Positions 7,756 to 15,362 of a stretch of DNA of 48,788 nucleotides are shown one piece after another. Below the pieces are notes generated by a model. That model searched no databases. It was not told where the DNA came from and saw nothing but the letters and a program-made list of their open reading frames with translations. How positions within the stretch are numbered: the first letter of the stretch is position 1; every line of letters starts with the position of its first letter. Both the position numbers and the translations under genes were made by a program. The stretch comes from Rhodococcus erythropolis NBRC 15567 (GTDB lineage Bacteria > Actinomycetota > Actinomycetes > Mycobacteriales > Mycobacteriaceae), in contig NZ_BCRM01000038.1 of assembly GCF_001552595.1 (NCBI RefSeq), forward strand, positions 1-48,788, in the 5' to 3' direction.

Positions 7756-8133
7756 ATGACCGACAGTTCTGACACACCAGATGTAATTCAGCGTCGAGAG
7801 CGAAAGATCAACAGGCGAACCCTGACGTACGGCCTGTCCGTCGTTCTGGCTACCGCGGCACTGGTTGTCGCGATCGTCTGGTTGGGCTCCCGGCGGGGCG
7901 AATGCTTCGGTACCGACACCTTGCTGTGCTCACAGAAAGATCGCCGACTGGCCGTCTTCGTCCCGAGCCTCATGCTGCTACTCGGCTCCGTAGGCGCGTT
8001 CTTGCGAGCCTCCCTGCGATTGCACCGTCTGCGGCGCCTCTACATCCGGCCGTACATGGCGTGGCTCCTGACGGGGCTCACCCTGGTGTACCTGGCGGGA
8101 GCCTTCATCTTCATCGAGGGAAATATTCTCTGA
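7756..8133 (+). CDS. small membrane protein, unknown function
   Basis: A 125-residue protein with a charged N-terminus (about 25 residues) and three hydrophobic helices near residues 28-48, 68-85 and 100-120. Two cysteines lie in the first loop (RGECFGTDTLLCSQKDRR), which could form a disulfide outside the membrane. The ATG is preceded by GAAAGGGGG. It follows the permease closely and is probably in its transcript. No family recognised. Confidence 0.68.
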   Translation: MTDSSDTPDVIQRRERKINRRTLTYGLSVVLATAALVVAIVWLGSRRGECFGTDTLLCSQKDRRLAVFVPSLMLLLGSVGAFLRASLRLHRLRRLYIRPYMAWLLTGLTLVYLAGAFIFIEGNIL

Positions 8134-8182
8134 ATACATCTGTTCGGCAATCGGATTCACAGACCGAAGCGGTAGCTGTCGT

Positions 8183-8887
8183 TCAGAATCGTGTGTCGTC
8201 GACGGCAGTAAGGACCACTTCTCGAACCGATGACGAAGACGACAGATTCGAGATGGAGCGCACGGTATCCACGACGTCGTGCACGGGAACCAGAGACCCA
8301 TCTCCGCGAGCGGCAGCGATGTCTCGGGGCACATCGAGTCCATCTTCCGTGTTGAGATATCCGAGGTGAAGGACCGTCACTGCGAGTCGGTCCTTCCGGT
8401 AGCCCTCTCTCAAGGCGTCGGCAATGCCGTTGATCGCGGACTTCGATGCGCCGAACGCAACTTCCGGCCTACCGCTTCGCGGGAGCCCCGAGGTAGAACC
8501 GGTCAAGAAAATCCGAGGTCGAGGACGCCCGATCATCCGCGGGATCAGGCGCTTCGACAAAAGGATCGTGCCGGTGATGTTGGCGTTGATCATTTCCAGC
8601 ATTTCGACGTCGGATTGATCTGTGAACACATAATCGGAAGTGAAGGCGTCCCCTTCCCAAATTCCGACGTTGCAAATCAGGGTGTCTACACCTCCGACAA
8701 GCTCCTGGTCGATCGAGTTCGCTGCCGCAACAGGGTCGGTCAGGTCTGCTTCGATCCACTCGGAGACGTCGAACCCGTCAGGGCGCCGACGAGAAATACC
8801 GACAACGTCGTGACCATCGCTCCTCAAGCCCTCGATCAATGCACGACCAAGTCCCCGGCTCGCGCCGACAACAACTACCCTCGCCAC
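8183..8887 (-). CDS. SDR family protein with Tyr-to-Phe change at the active site
   Basis: A 234-residue short-chain dehydrogenase/reductase-type protein. The nucleotide-binding motif GASRGLG is at residues 8-14, and NVG (usually NAG) near 73-75. A Ser/Thr cluster GSTSG lies near 130-134. The catalytic YxxxK reads FGASK at 145-149: the codon at 8453-8455 is TTC (Phe) where TAC/TAT (Tyr) is expected. Lys and Ser are kept. Loss of the Tyr general acid usually abolishes SDR activity, so it may be a non-catalytic NAD(P) sensor or use another proton donor. GTG at 8887 is supported by GAAGGG upstream and by the fold. It follows the metallo-hydrolase gene by 52 bases on the same strand. Confidence 0.82.
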   Translation of the reverse strand: MARVVVVGASRGLGRALIEGLRSDGHDVVGISRRRPDGFDVSEWIEADLTDPVAAANSIDQELVGGVDTLICNVGIWEGDAFTSDYVFTDQSDVEMLEMINANITGTILLSKRLIPRMIGRPRPRIFLTGSTSGLPRSGRPEVAFGASKSAINGIADALREGYRKDRLAVTVLHLGYLNTEDGLDVPRDIAAARGDGSLVPVHDVVDTVRSISNLSSSSSVREVVLTAVDDTRF

Positions 8888-8939
8888 AATTGCACCCTTC
8901 TGCCCGCTCTGTTCACATCCAATGGATGACACGACACAT

Positions 8940-9821
8940 TCATGCACGCCGAAATACGTTGCCCTCGAGCGTGACAACGGCACCTGCCGCAACGAGCCGC
9001 TGAAGGTGCAGCTGCGCAGTTCGTCGTTCGACTGCATCGACGTACGGCGCGGTGACGTGCGGACGGTAGACGAGGCGATGCGCGACGATGTCTTCCAACT
9101 GCCTTGGTTCACCGAGAAATTGGACGAGTCTTTCTTCGCGGCTGAGCAGTTTGTCGCGGTAGGCGGTCAGCCGGCGACGGAACTCGTCGCTGCCTTCGAC
9201 GACGCCCTTTTGATGGAAGGTGCCGTACCACCGAGCGTCGATGCCCGCGGCGCGGTCGATGGAGGCGAGGAAGTCGTCGACGCTACTGCCCAGGTCGCCG
9301 TACATCGGGCCGAAGGAGGTGAGATCGATGTCGGCGACATAGAAGAAGCCGTCGGGCTCGATGAGGAGGCCACAATGTCCGGGAGTGTGACCAGGTAGGT
9401 GAATGACCGTCGCCGTGCGGTCTCCGAGGTCGAAGACGTGGCCGTCGGCGATCCCGGAAACGTCATCGTGCGTCGGGGGAATGCCGTACTGCGCTGCTAT
9501 TGAATGTTCGACCTCAGCTCGCTCCTCGGGGCGGAGGCCGTAATTTGTGAGCATCGTGTCAAGGGAGGCGACCGACGGTGCGTCGAGGTTGTGCGCATAC
9601 GTTGGTGCTTGAAAATGCCGGAGACCGGCAACGTGGTCCTCGTGGCCGTGACTGATGAAGACGAGGTCTGCGCCAACGGGATCTCGGTCGAGGGAGAGGG
9701 ACGGGTCGATCACCAGCGTGCGTTCGGATCCGTGCACGACCACGGTGTTTCCGAAGGGGACGGTCCCACCGTTCTCTGGTACCAGCACTGAGACTTTGCC
9801 AAATTCTCTGGGTGTGAACAT
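8940..9821 (-). CDS. metallo-beta-lactamase fold hydrolase
   Basis: A 293-residue MBL-fold protein. The metal motif HxHxDH reads HGHEDH at residues 58-63, the third His is in LPGHTPGH (near 145), and the bridging Asp lies in VADID (near 164-166). This is a complete two-metal site. The last 100 residues form a helical tail with a winged-helix look (LEDIVAHRLVYRP, then QLHLQRLVAAGAVVTLEGN), as in LACTB2/glyoxalase II-like hydrolases. The substrate is unknown; thioester or lactone hydrolysis would be typical. It lies between the TetR gene and the SDR gene, all on the same strand. Confidence 0.85.
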   Translation of the reverse strand: MFTPREFGKVSVLVPENGGTVPFGNTVVVHGSERTLVIDPSLSLDRDPVGADLVFISHGHEDHVAGLRHFQAPTYAHNLDAPSVASLDTMLTNYGLRPEERAEVEHSIAAQYGIPPTHDDVSGIADGHVFDLGDRTATVIHLPGHTPGHCGLLIEPDGFFYVADIDLTSFGPMYGDLGSSVDDFLASIDRAAGIDARWYGTFHQKGVVEGSDEFRRRLTAYRDKLLSREERLVQFLGEPRQLEDIVAHRLVYRPHVTAPYVDAVERRTAQLHLQRLVAAGAVVTLEGNVFRRA

Positions 9822-9949
9822 CTCTCGCTTCTCCCTGCGGCCATCGGGTAGTGAAGTTGCAGATCTCGAAGCAATCGAAGGTATCGCTGACAGAGACCTC
9901 AGCCAGTATGCATGGCCGGGTCAGCGGGCCGTACGCGGATCATCCTGGA

Positions 9950-10504
9950 CTACCCGGTGAGCTCTTCACGAGCAGCGACAAGGGCTTCCTCGGAGAGGGA
10001 CGATCCCTTGGTGGCTCGCGAGAGGACCAGAGCGCCGATCATGGTCGAGAGACGCACGAGCCCGTCATGCTCCTCATCCGCGAGCGCCTTGGCAAAATCA
10101 CCGACCCCCTCGACATACACCCGACGGGCCTCACTGTCTGCCGGCTCGCGTGCCATGTCGGCGGCGAGTGCAGCAGCGGGACATCCGTCTGCCGGATTGT
10201 CGCGATGCTCCACGGAGAGGTAGTTGTCGATCAGGGCTTGTCGAGCCTCGTCACGCTGCCCAGCGTGCCTTTCGAGACCTGCTGCGTGCAGCTGCGCCAG
10301 TTCAGCGAAGGCATGGGTGGTCGCTTCGTCGATGAGCGCGTCCTTGGACGCGAACTGCTTGTAGAAACCACCGTGGGTCAGCCCCGACGCCTTCATCAAG
10401 TCGGCGACGCTGAGGTGAGTGCCCTTCTCTCGGAACAGACGAGCTGCGGTTTCCACGACGCGCCGACGGTTCTCTTCCGCTTGTTGCTGCGATACGCGGC
10501 CCAT
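9950..10504 (-). CDS. TetR family regulator
   Basis: A 184-residue TetR regulator. The N-terminal helix-turn-helix is VVETAARLFREKGTHLSVAD followed by LMKASGLTHGGFYKQFASKD (residues 15-55). The C-terminal part (CPAAALAADMA, then VGDFAKALADEEHDG) resembles the NemR/AcrR-like group, where a Cys in the CPAA segment may sense electrophiles. ATG at 10504 has GGAAGG nine bases upstream. It is divergent from an SDR gene whose promoter contains a palindrome it probably binds. The MBL gene follows on the same strand after 128 bases. Confidence 0.88.
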   Translation of the reverse strand: MGRVSQQQAEENRRRVVETAARLFREKGTHLSVADLMKASGLTHGGFYKQFASKDALIDEATTHAFAELAQLHAAGLERHAGQRDEARQALIDNYLSVEHRDNPADGCPAAALAADMAREPADSEARRVYVEGVGDFAKALADEEHDGLVRLSTMIGALVLSRATKGSSLSEEALVAAREELTG

Positions 10505-10531
10505 CACAACGCCTTCCAGTTTGGATTTCAC

Positions 10532-10576
10532 TTGACATCTATCCTAGCCCACACTTAGATTTGATTCATAATCTAA
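10532..10576 (+). promoter_or_regulatory. promoter with TetR-type palindrome
   Basis: TTGACA (10532-10537) and TTAGAT (10555-10560) are separated by 17 bases, a good -35/-10 pair reading toward the SDR gene at 10609. The -10 lies in the left arm of a 22-base palindrome TTAGATT-N8-AATCTAA (10555-10561, 10570-10576). Bound repressor would block the promoter. The divergent TetR regulator is the obvious candidate. Confidence 0.75.
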
Positions 10577-10608
10577 ATGTCACCGACAGTCACAACCCTG
10601 GGAGAATC

Positions 10609-11292
10609 ATGGACCTGAACAAGACGGTTGCGGTCGTCACCGGAGCCAATCGCGGACTCGGCCGCCATCTGGCAGCAGGGCTCGTCGAGCGCGGCGCAAA
10701 GGTGTACGCGGCTGCCCGCAATCCGGAAACTGTCGATCTGCCCGGCGTCATCCCCCTGAGGTTGGACGTGACGGACGCCGAATCGATCACGGCCGCAGCG
10801 CAAATCGCATCGGATGTGACCTTGGTGATCAACAACGCCGGAATCTCTACCTCGGCACCCTTGATCGGAGGCGACATCGATGACGTTCGCCGCGAGATGG
10901 ACGTCAATTTCTACGGCCCGCTTGCCGTGACCCGGGCGTTTACTCCGGTCGTCGAAAACAACGGAGGCGGAACAGTACTCAACGTTCTTTCGGTGCTGTC
11001 CTGGTTCCATCCGGCTGCGCTCGGGTCTTACGCGTCATCGAAGGCAGCGGCGTGGGCGATGACCGACGCCGTTCGAGAAGAACTGGCGCCGCGGGGAATC
11101 GCCGTCTCGGCACTGCACGTTGCATACATGGATACCGACATGGCTGCGGGCGTACCGGCCGAACAGAAGATCGCTCCGGCCGATGTCGCCGCGCAGGCCC
11201 TGGACGGCATCGAACGTGGGCTGGCTGAGATCCTCGCCGACGACACCACCCGGTATGTCAAGGGGAGTCTGTCGTCGTCGAACTCCGAGTAA
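10609..11292 (+). CDS. SDR family oxidoreductase
   Basis: A 227-residue classical short-chain dehydrogenase. It has VVTGANRGLGRHLA (residues 9-22), DVTD near 53-56, NNAG at 75-78, and the catalytic set Ser128, Tyr141 and Lys145 (SYASSKAAAWAM). A typical NAD(P)H-dependent oxidoreductase; RNPE after the second strand hints at NADP(H). ATG at 10609 is chosen for its GGGAGA and because the Rossmann fold starts there. Likely under TetR control through the palindrome just upstream. The carbonyl substrate is unknown. Confidence 0.88.
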   Translation: MDLNKTVAVVTGANRGLGRHLAAGLVERGAKVYAAARNPETVDLPGVIPLRLDVTDAESITAAAQIASDVTLVINNAGISTSAPLIGGDIDDVRREMDVNFYGPLAVTRAFTPVVENNGGGTVLNVLSVLSWFHPAALGSYASSKAAAWAMTDAVREELAPRGIAVSALHVAYMDTDMAAGVPAEQKIAPADVAAQALDGIERGLAEILADDTTRYVKGSLSSSNSE

Positions 11293-11317
11293 CCAAGGGA
11301 CTGTTGACGAGTGACAC

Positions 11318-11722
11318 TCATCCCACCGTTTTGAGACTCGCCAATCTGCCCAGGATCGGTGCCCGCCAAGCCGCGAGGTCTTCCGGACCGTTTTCTTCCC
11401 ACAACTCGTACAACTCCGACGTGTCGCTGTCTGCGACGGCACGCTCGAGTGCGGTGAGGACCCATGCCTTCTGCTCCGGACTCAAGGTTCCGGCGTACCC
11501 GGCGGCATCAATCTCGGCCAGCTGCACAGGCGCCGGAGCAACCCCGTGCGCAACCGCAAGGATCTCGGCTACGGCAATAGCTGTTTGAGCATCATCGGCA
11601 TCGAGGTAGCCGTCGTCGGGGTGGCGTGCGTAATCGTCGATATCGTAGTCACCCGCCTGTACCGCGCTGAGCAGGTCGCCCGCTACGTCGTTGTCGAAAG
11701 GTCCTGAACCCCAAGTCCCCAT
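11318..11722 (-). CDS. DUF4259 domain protein
   Basis: A 134-residue protein that opens with MGTWGSGPFDNDVAGDLLSA, the signature of DUF4259 (MGTWG-x-G-x-F-D-N-D-x-A). The rest is helical and acidic, as in the family (AIAVAEILAVAHG, ALERAVADSD, ELWEE). Its role is unknown; the domain is often found as a short single-domain actinobacterial protein. A GGAGAG ribosome site precedes the ATG. It converges on the SDR gene. Confidence 0.85.
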   Translation of the reverse strand: MGTWGSGPFDNDVAGDLLSAVQAGDYDIDDYARHPDDGYLDADDAQTAIAVAEILAVAHGVAPAPVQLAEIDAAGYAGTLSPEQKAWVLTALERAVADSDTSELYELWEENGPEDLAAWRAPILGRLASLKTVG

Positions 11723-11831
11723 GCTGTCTCTCCGATCCGTACCCGCGTCATCTGTCGTAACGATATTAGTGAATCACCGGCTTCGGCGAGGATCCTCGGG
11801 CTGGAAGTACTGCGTTCGCCGGAAATCGACA

Positions 11832-12917
11832 TCAGCGCAACGGCACGCGAATGATGCGGTCATCACCGGGTTTGGGGTCGCCGCGTCCGTCGGTGTTGTT
11901 CGTCAGTATCCACAGCGACCCGTCCGGTGCGACTACAACATCACGGAGGCGCCCGTATTCGTCGACGAATTGCTCGTCGGCGGTCGCGGGATCGGTCAAG
12001 GGCACCGTGCGGAGTCGCTCACCACGAAGATTGGCGATGTAGATCGTGCCGTCGTGGATGGCGATTCCGCTGGGGCTGGCATCGTCAGGTGACCATTGTT
12101 GGAGCGGGTCGATGAATCCGTCTTCACCCGCAATCCCTTCGACCTCGGGCCACCCGTAGTTTCCGCCTGCTTCGATCTTGTTGAGCTCGTCCCAGGTGTC
12201 CTGCCCGAACTCGCTGGCGTACATCGTGCCGTCCCCTGCCCAGGCAATGCCCTGGGAGTTGCGGTGGCCGTAGCTGTAGACAAACGAGTTCGGAAATGGA
12301 TTATCTAGCGGCACATCGCCATCCGGAGTCATTCGAAGGATTTTCCCGGACATCGAGTCGAGGTCCTGAGCCCTGTCTCGACTACCGGCATCACCGACGG
12401 TCACGTACAGCATCCCGTCCGGGCCGAACGCGATGCGACCACCGTTGTGGTAGTTGGCCGAAGCGAGCCCGTCGAGAATCGTCTCGGCCGGCCCGAGCGC
12501 GAATTCCCCCGGAGCACCGATGATGTCGAAGCGTTCGATCCGGTTCTCCCCGTTCGCGGTGAAGTACGCGTACAGGCGGTTTTCACGTACTGCGATCCCT
12601 AGTAAACCGCCCTCACCTCTGGGGCTGACGCCGTCGACGACTCCCACCTCGCGGCTGTTTCCGCCGGCGTCGAGTTCGAGGATTCGCGCGCTGTCGCGCT
12701 CACTGACAAGTGGTGTGTCGCCGTGGAATGCGATCGACCAGGGCGCGTCCAAGCCGTCGGCGACGGTCTCGGGTTCACCGAAGGCCGCGGCGGGCGCCGA
12801 TCGTGTTGTCGTGCTTGCCTGCGGACGGGGCCCTTCAGGATCCTCGCTACCGCAGGCCGTCAGGAAGGCCGAGACGAGCACGGCGGCGCCCAGTCCTCGG
12901 ATCTGTCGTCGTGTCAT
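11832..12917 (-). CDS. PQQ-type glucose/sorbosone dehydrogenase lipoprotein
   Basis: A 361-residue exported protein. The start MTRRQIRGLGAAVLVSAFLT is followed by AC-GSE, a lipobox with Cys22, so it should be anchored outside the cytoplasmic membrane. The body is a six-bladed propeller of the soluble glucose/sorbosone dehydrogenase family: DGLDAPWSIAF, EGGLLGIAV, NGGRIAFGPDGMLYVTVGDA, GKILRM, YGHRNSQGIAW, EFGQDTWDELN, GNYGWP. These match the PQQ- and Ca-binding stretches of the family. The substrate is likely a sugar or aldose-like compound, unproven. ATG at 12917 has GGGAGA upstream. Its start is 62 bases from the bipartite operator it shares with the divergent exporter. Confidence 0.87.
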   Translation of the reverse strand: MTRRQIRGLGAAVLVSAFLTACGSEDPEGPRPQASTTTRSAPAAAFGEPETVADGLDAPWSIAFHGDTPLVSERDSARILELDAGGNSREVGVVDGVSPRGEGGLLGIAVRENRLYAYFTANGENRIERFDIIGAPGEFALGPAETILDGLASANYHNGGRIAFGPDGMLYVTVGDAGSRDRAQDLDSMSGKILRMTPDGDVPLDNPFPNSFVYSYGHRNSQGIAWAGDGTMYASEFGQDTWDELNKIEAGGNYGWPEVEGIAGEDGFIDPLQQWSPDDASPSGIAIHDGTIYIANLRGERLRTVPLTDPATADEQFVDEYGRLRDVVVAPDGSLWILTNNTDGRGDPKPGDDRIIRVPLR

Positions 12918-12978
12918 GGGCGCGTCTCCCGGGTTCAGGCAGTCTTTGCGCCGACGGTAGCGCGCAATCGGCCACACC

Positions 12979-13016
12979 GGGAGTCCCTTCGAGTACCCCC
13001 AACGACCGGGACTCCC
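12979..13016. promoter_or_regulatory. bipartite operator, copy A
   Basis: GGGAGTCCC (12979-12987) and GGGACTCCC (13008-13016) have start positions 29 bp apart. The same pair with the same 29-bp offset, and 12 of 20 identical spacer bases, occurs at 15261-15298. Copy A lies between the divergent sugar dehydrogenase and MFS genes. Each half is itself a palindrome, as expected for a dimeric helix-turn-helix protein; the XRE/MmyB regulator beside copy B is the natural candidate. Confidence 0.75.
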
Positions 13017-13095
13017 TCGCAGGCGACAGGCGTGATGCCCTGGACGGGTGCGCCACGACATGCGCGTCGTCAACAGAAAGAGAACTGACCACCTC

Positions 13096-14304
13096 ATGAT
13101 TTCCGCCCCGACCGTCGAAGAAACCGGCCGCCTGCCGCTCGTGATCTACGTGCTGGCCGTCGGAGTTTTCTTGATGGGTACAACCGAATTCGTCGTCGCC
13201 GGCATTCTTCCCGAGATCGCGGGTGACCTCGGTACGTCGATCGCGAACGTCGGCCTGATGATCACCGTCTTCGCGATCGGAATGATCGTCGGCACGCCGG
13301 CGATGGCGATCTTGACACTCAGGGTTCCTCGACGCGTGACCTTGAGCTCGGCGCTGGTTGTTTTCGCGATCGGACACGTCATCGTCGCGCTCTCGTCCAA
13401 CTTCGGACTCATTCTCGGCGCCCGCTTCCTCACAGCCGTGGCGACGGGCGCATTCTGGGCAGTCGCCGCAGTGGTCGGAGCAAAAGCGGCCGGCCCGGCG
13501 TCTTCCTCGCGGGCGCTCGGCATCGTCTTGGGCGGAGGCATGCTCGCGAACGTCATCGGTGTTCCGCTCGGCGCTCTGGCTGGTCAGAGCATCGGGTGGC
13601 GTGGTCCTTTCTGGGCCCTCGCCGCCCTCGCACTCGTTGCCGCGGCCGTCGTCCACCGATTGGTACCCGCCGACACCGACTCCGGTGCGGTGCCGTCCTG
13701 GCGAGCGGAGATCGCGAGCCTACGGGACGGACGCATCTGGCTCGTTCTGTCCGGTTGCGCCGTCGTGTGCGGGTCGTCGCTGGCGGCGTACAGCTTCATC
13801 TCTCCGCTGTTGACCGAGAACACGGGACTTGCTGCGTCGGCAGTGCCGCTGGTGCTTGTCGGCTACGGACTCGGTGCGTTCGTCGGCTCCAATCTCGGCG
13901 GTCGACTCGGTGCGAAGCATCAGTACGGGGTCTTGTTCGTCTCGGCAGCGATGACGTTTCTCGTACTCGGGGCGCTCTGCCTCTTCTCGCACAACGTGAT
14001 CGTGACGGTGATTCTCGTAGTCATGCTGGGACTATTCGGCATGTCGACCAATCCCATCCTGATCGGGATGGCTGTGCGTTATGCCGATCAGGCGCCGACG
14101 ATGGCTTCTGCTCTCAGCACCTCGTCGTTCAATCTGGGCACGGCGGTCGGCTCCTGGATCGCCGGGTTCGCGTTCGCCTCGAGGCTCGGTGCCACTGGGC
14201 CGGTGTTGGTAGGCACCGGCGTTGCCGCTCTCTACTTTCTGCCGCTGATGATCCTGTTGCGCAAGGAACGCACGAAGCGCACCGCCGTCGAAGTCGTCAA
14301 CTGA
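13096..14304 (+). CDS. MFS transporter, DHA1/Cmx-like exporter
   Basis: A 402-residue, 12-helix carrier of the major facilitator superfamily. The first helix VIYVLAVGVFLMGTTEFVVA is the start typical of DHA1 drug and arabinose-type exporters (AraJ, Cmx/CmlR). The motif near helix 4 (GARFLTAVATGAFWAVAAVV) and the DHA1 helix-5 motif (GGGMLANVIGVPLGALAGQ) support an exporter rather than an importer. The compound moved is unknown. ATG at 13096 follows weak ribosome signals. It is 80 bases downstream of operator copy A and probably belongs to the XRE/MmyB regulon. It converges on the XRE gene. Confidence 0.85.
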   Translation: MISAPTVEETGRLPLVIYVLAVGVFLMGTTEFVVAGILPEIAGDLGTSIANVGLMITVFAIGMIVGTPAMAILTLRVPRRVTLSSALVVFAIGHVIVALSSNFGLILGARFLTAVATGAFWAVAAVVGAKAAGPASSSRALGIVLGGGMLANVIGVPLGALAGQSIGWRGPFWALAALALVAAAVVHRLVPADTDSGAVPSWRAEIASLRDGRIWLVLSGCAVVCGSSLAAYSFISPLLTENTGLAASAVPLVLVGYGLGAFVGSNLGGRLGAKHQYGVLFVSAAMTFLVLGALCLFSHNVIVTVILVVMLGLFGMSTNPILIGMAVRYADQAPTMASALSTSSFNLGTAVGSWIAGFAFASRLGATGPVLVGTGVAALYFLPLMILLRKERTKRTAVEVVN

Positions 14305-14335
14305 CGACCCGATCAACCGTCGCGCAGTTCGTCAG
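14301..14335. terminator. possible bidirectional stem with both stop codons
   Basis: CTGACGA (14301-14307) pairs with TCGTCAG (14329-14335). The arms contain the TGA stops of the MFS gene and of the converging XRE gene. The loop is long (21 bases) and there is no T-tract, so terminator function is uncertain. Confidence 0.35.
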
Positions 14336-15228
14336 CCGTCCGTCAGCGACCGCTCCGACACGTGAGGCGCGGAGTCCGCATTCTCACTGGCTGCCAACGA
14401 GGCGAGTAGCTGCATCCGTTCCGCGGACGGCGATCCCGGCTCTGCGGTGTAGATCGTGAGCGTCAACCCCGGCTCGGCGGCCATCTCCAAACCTTCGAAG
14501 GCAAGCGTCAGCTCGCCAACGGCGGAGTGGTGAAAAGTCTTGAATCCGGTGCCGTGATGGCGGACGTCGTGCGCGCCCCACCGACGCCGGAATTCCTGAC
14601 TCCGAGTGCTGAGTTCACCGATCAGATCGTGCAATTCCTTGTTGTGAGGATCTCGCCCAGCCTCGGTTCGCAGAATCGAGACGGTCACCTCGGCAAACGC
14701 GTTCCAGTCCGGATAAAACTCGAAAGCCCTTTCGTCGAGGAACGTGAAGCGCGCGATGTTCGGGGGCTGCCCCGGCATGTCGTAGAGGTCCTTGTAGAAC
14801 GCACGCGCGAGTGGGTTGACCGCAAGAAGATCCATGCGACCGTTCCGCACGAAAGCGGGTCCTGCGGTGACTGCATCGAGCGCCCACTGCAGGCTCTGAT
14901 GGGGCTTCCAGCCCTTCGCATTTCGCCGACGCGGGGGCCTGGCTACCGGGCTTGCCGCGTGCGCGAGATCAAAAAGGTGGGCGCGCTCGGCGTCGTCGAG
15001 TCGTAGGGCCTTCGCGATACTGTCGAGCACTCCGGGCGATGCGCCGCTGATCGCTCCGCGCTCGAGCCTCGTGTAGTACTCGACGCTCACGCCAGCGAGG
15101 GTTGCCACTTCACTTCGACGCAGACCTTCCACGCGGCGGTTCGATCCGGCCGGCAGTCCAACTTGTTCGGGCGTGACTCGGGCGCGCCGCGAGGTCAGGA
15201 ATTCGCGTACTTGCGCTCGATCGTCCAT
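14332..15228 (-). CDS. XRE family regulator with MmyB-like ligand domain
   Basis: A 298-residue regulator. Residues 1-90 carry an XRE helix-turn-helix with the actinobacterial signature RVEGLRRSEVATLAGVSVEY-YTRLERG. Residues about 100-280 match the MmyB-like ligand-binding domain (PAFVRNGRMDLLAVNPLARA near 124-143, then the RRWGAHDVRHHGTGFKTFHH and GELTLAFE segments). Such proteins typically repress a neighbouring dehydrogenase or exporter gene and are thought to bind a fatty acid or similar hydrophobic ligand. It is divergent from a zinc alcohol dehydrogenase, with operator copy B in between, and copy A lies near two further genes. Confidence 0.9.
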   Translation of the reverse strand: MDDRAQVREFLTSRRARVTPEQVGLPAGSNRRVEGLRRSEVATLAGVSVEYYTRLERGAISGASPGVLDSIAKALRLDDAERAHLFDLAHAASPVARPPRRRNAKGWKPHQSLQWALDAVTAGPAFVRNGRMDLLAVNPLARAFYKDLYDMPGQPPNIARFTFLDERAFEFYPDWNAFAEVTVSILRTEAGRDPHNKELHDLIGELSTRSQEFRRRWGAHDVRHHGTGFKTFHHSAVGELTLAFEGLEMAAEPGLTLTIYTAEPGSPSAERMQLLASLAASENADSAPHVSERSLTDG

Positions 15229-15256
15229 GCCATCGAGCGTAAGTCAGTGACCGGTA

Positions 15257-15300
15257 GCGAGGGAGTCCCTCGCAGTACCACTATCGCGCGGGACTCCCGC
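15257..15300. promoter_or_regulatory. bipartite operator, copy B
   Basis: Two palindromes lie in tandem: GCGAGGGAGTCCCTCGC (15257-15273) and GCGGGACTCCCGC (15288-15300). The cores GGGAGTCCC and GGGACTCCC have starts 29 bp apart, exactly as in copy A near 13000, and the spacer keeps AGTACC. It sits between the XRE/MmyB gene (start 15228) and the alcohol dehydrogenase (start 15363), so it likely mediates autoregulation and control of the enzyme. Confidence 0.8.
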
Positions 15301-15362
15301 ACGCCGCCGAATCGTGATCAGGTTGAAGTGACACGAAGAAACCGATGGTGAGGAGCCACGTC

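Noticed and set aside
11309..11319. GAGTGACACTC palindrome at the end of the DUF4259 gene
   Set aside because: One-base centre cannot form a hairpin, and a position between convergent stops is unlikely for an operator.
12847..13656. 269-residue minus-strand frame across the sugar dehydrogenase/exporter junction
   Set aside because: Low-complexity Arg/Asp/Glu/His sequence overlapping two well-supported genes.
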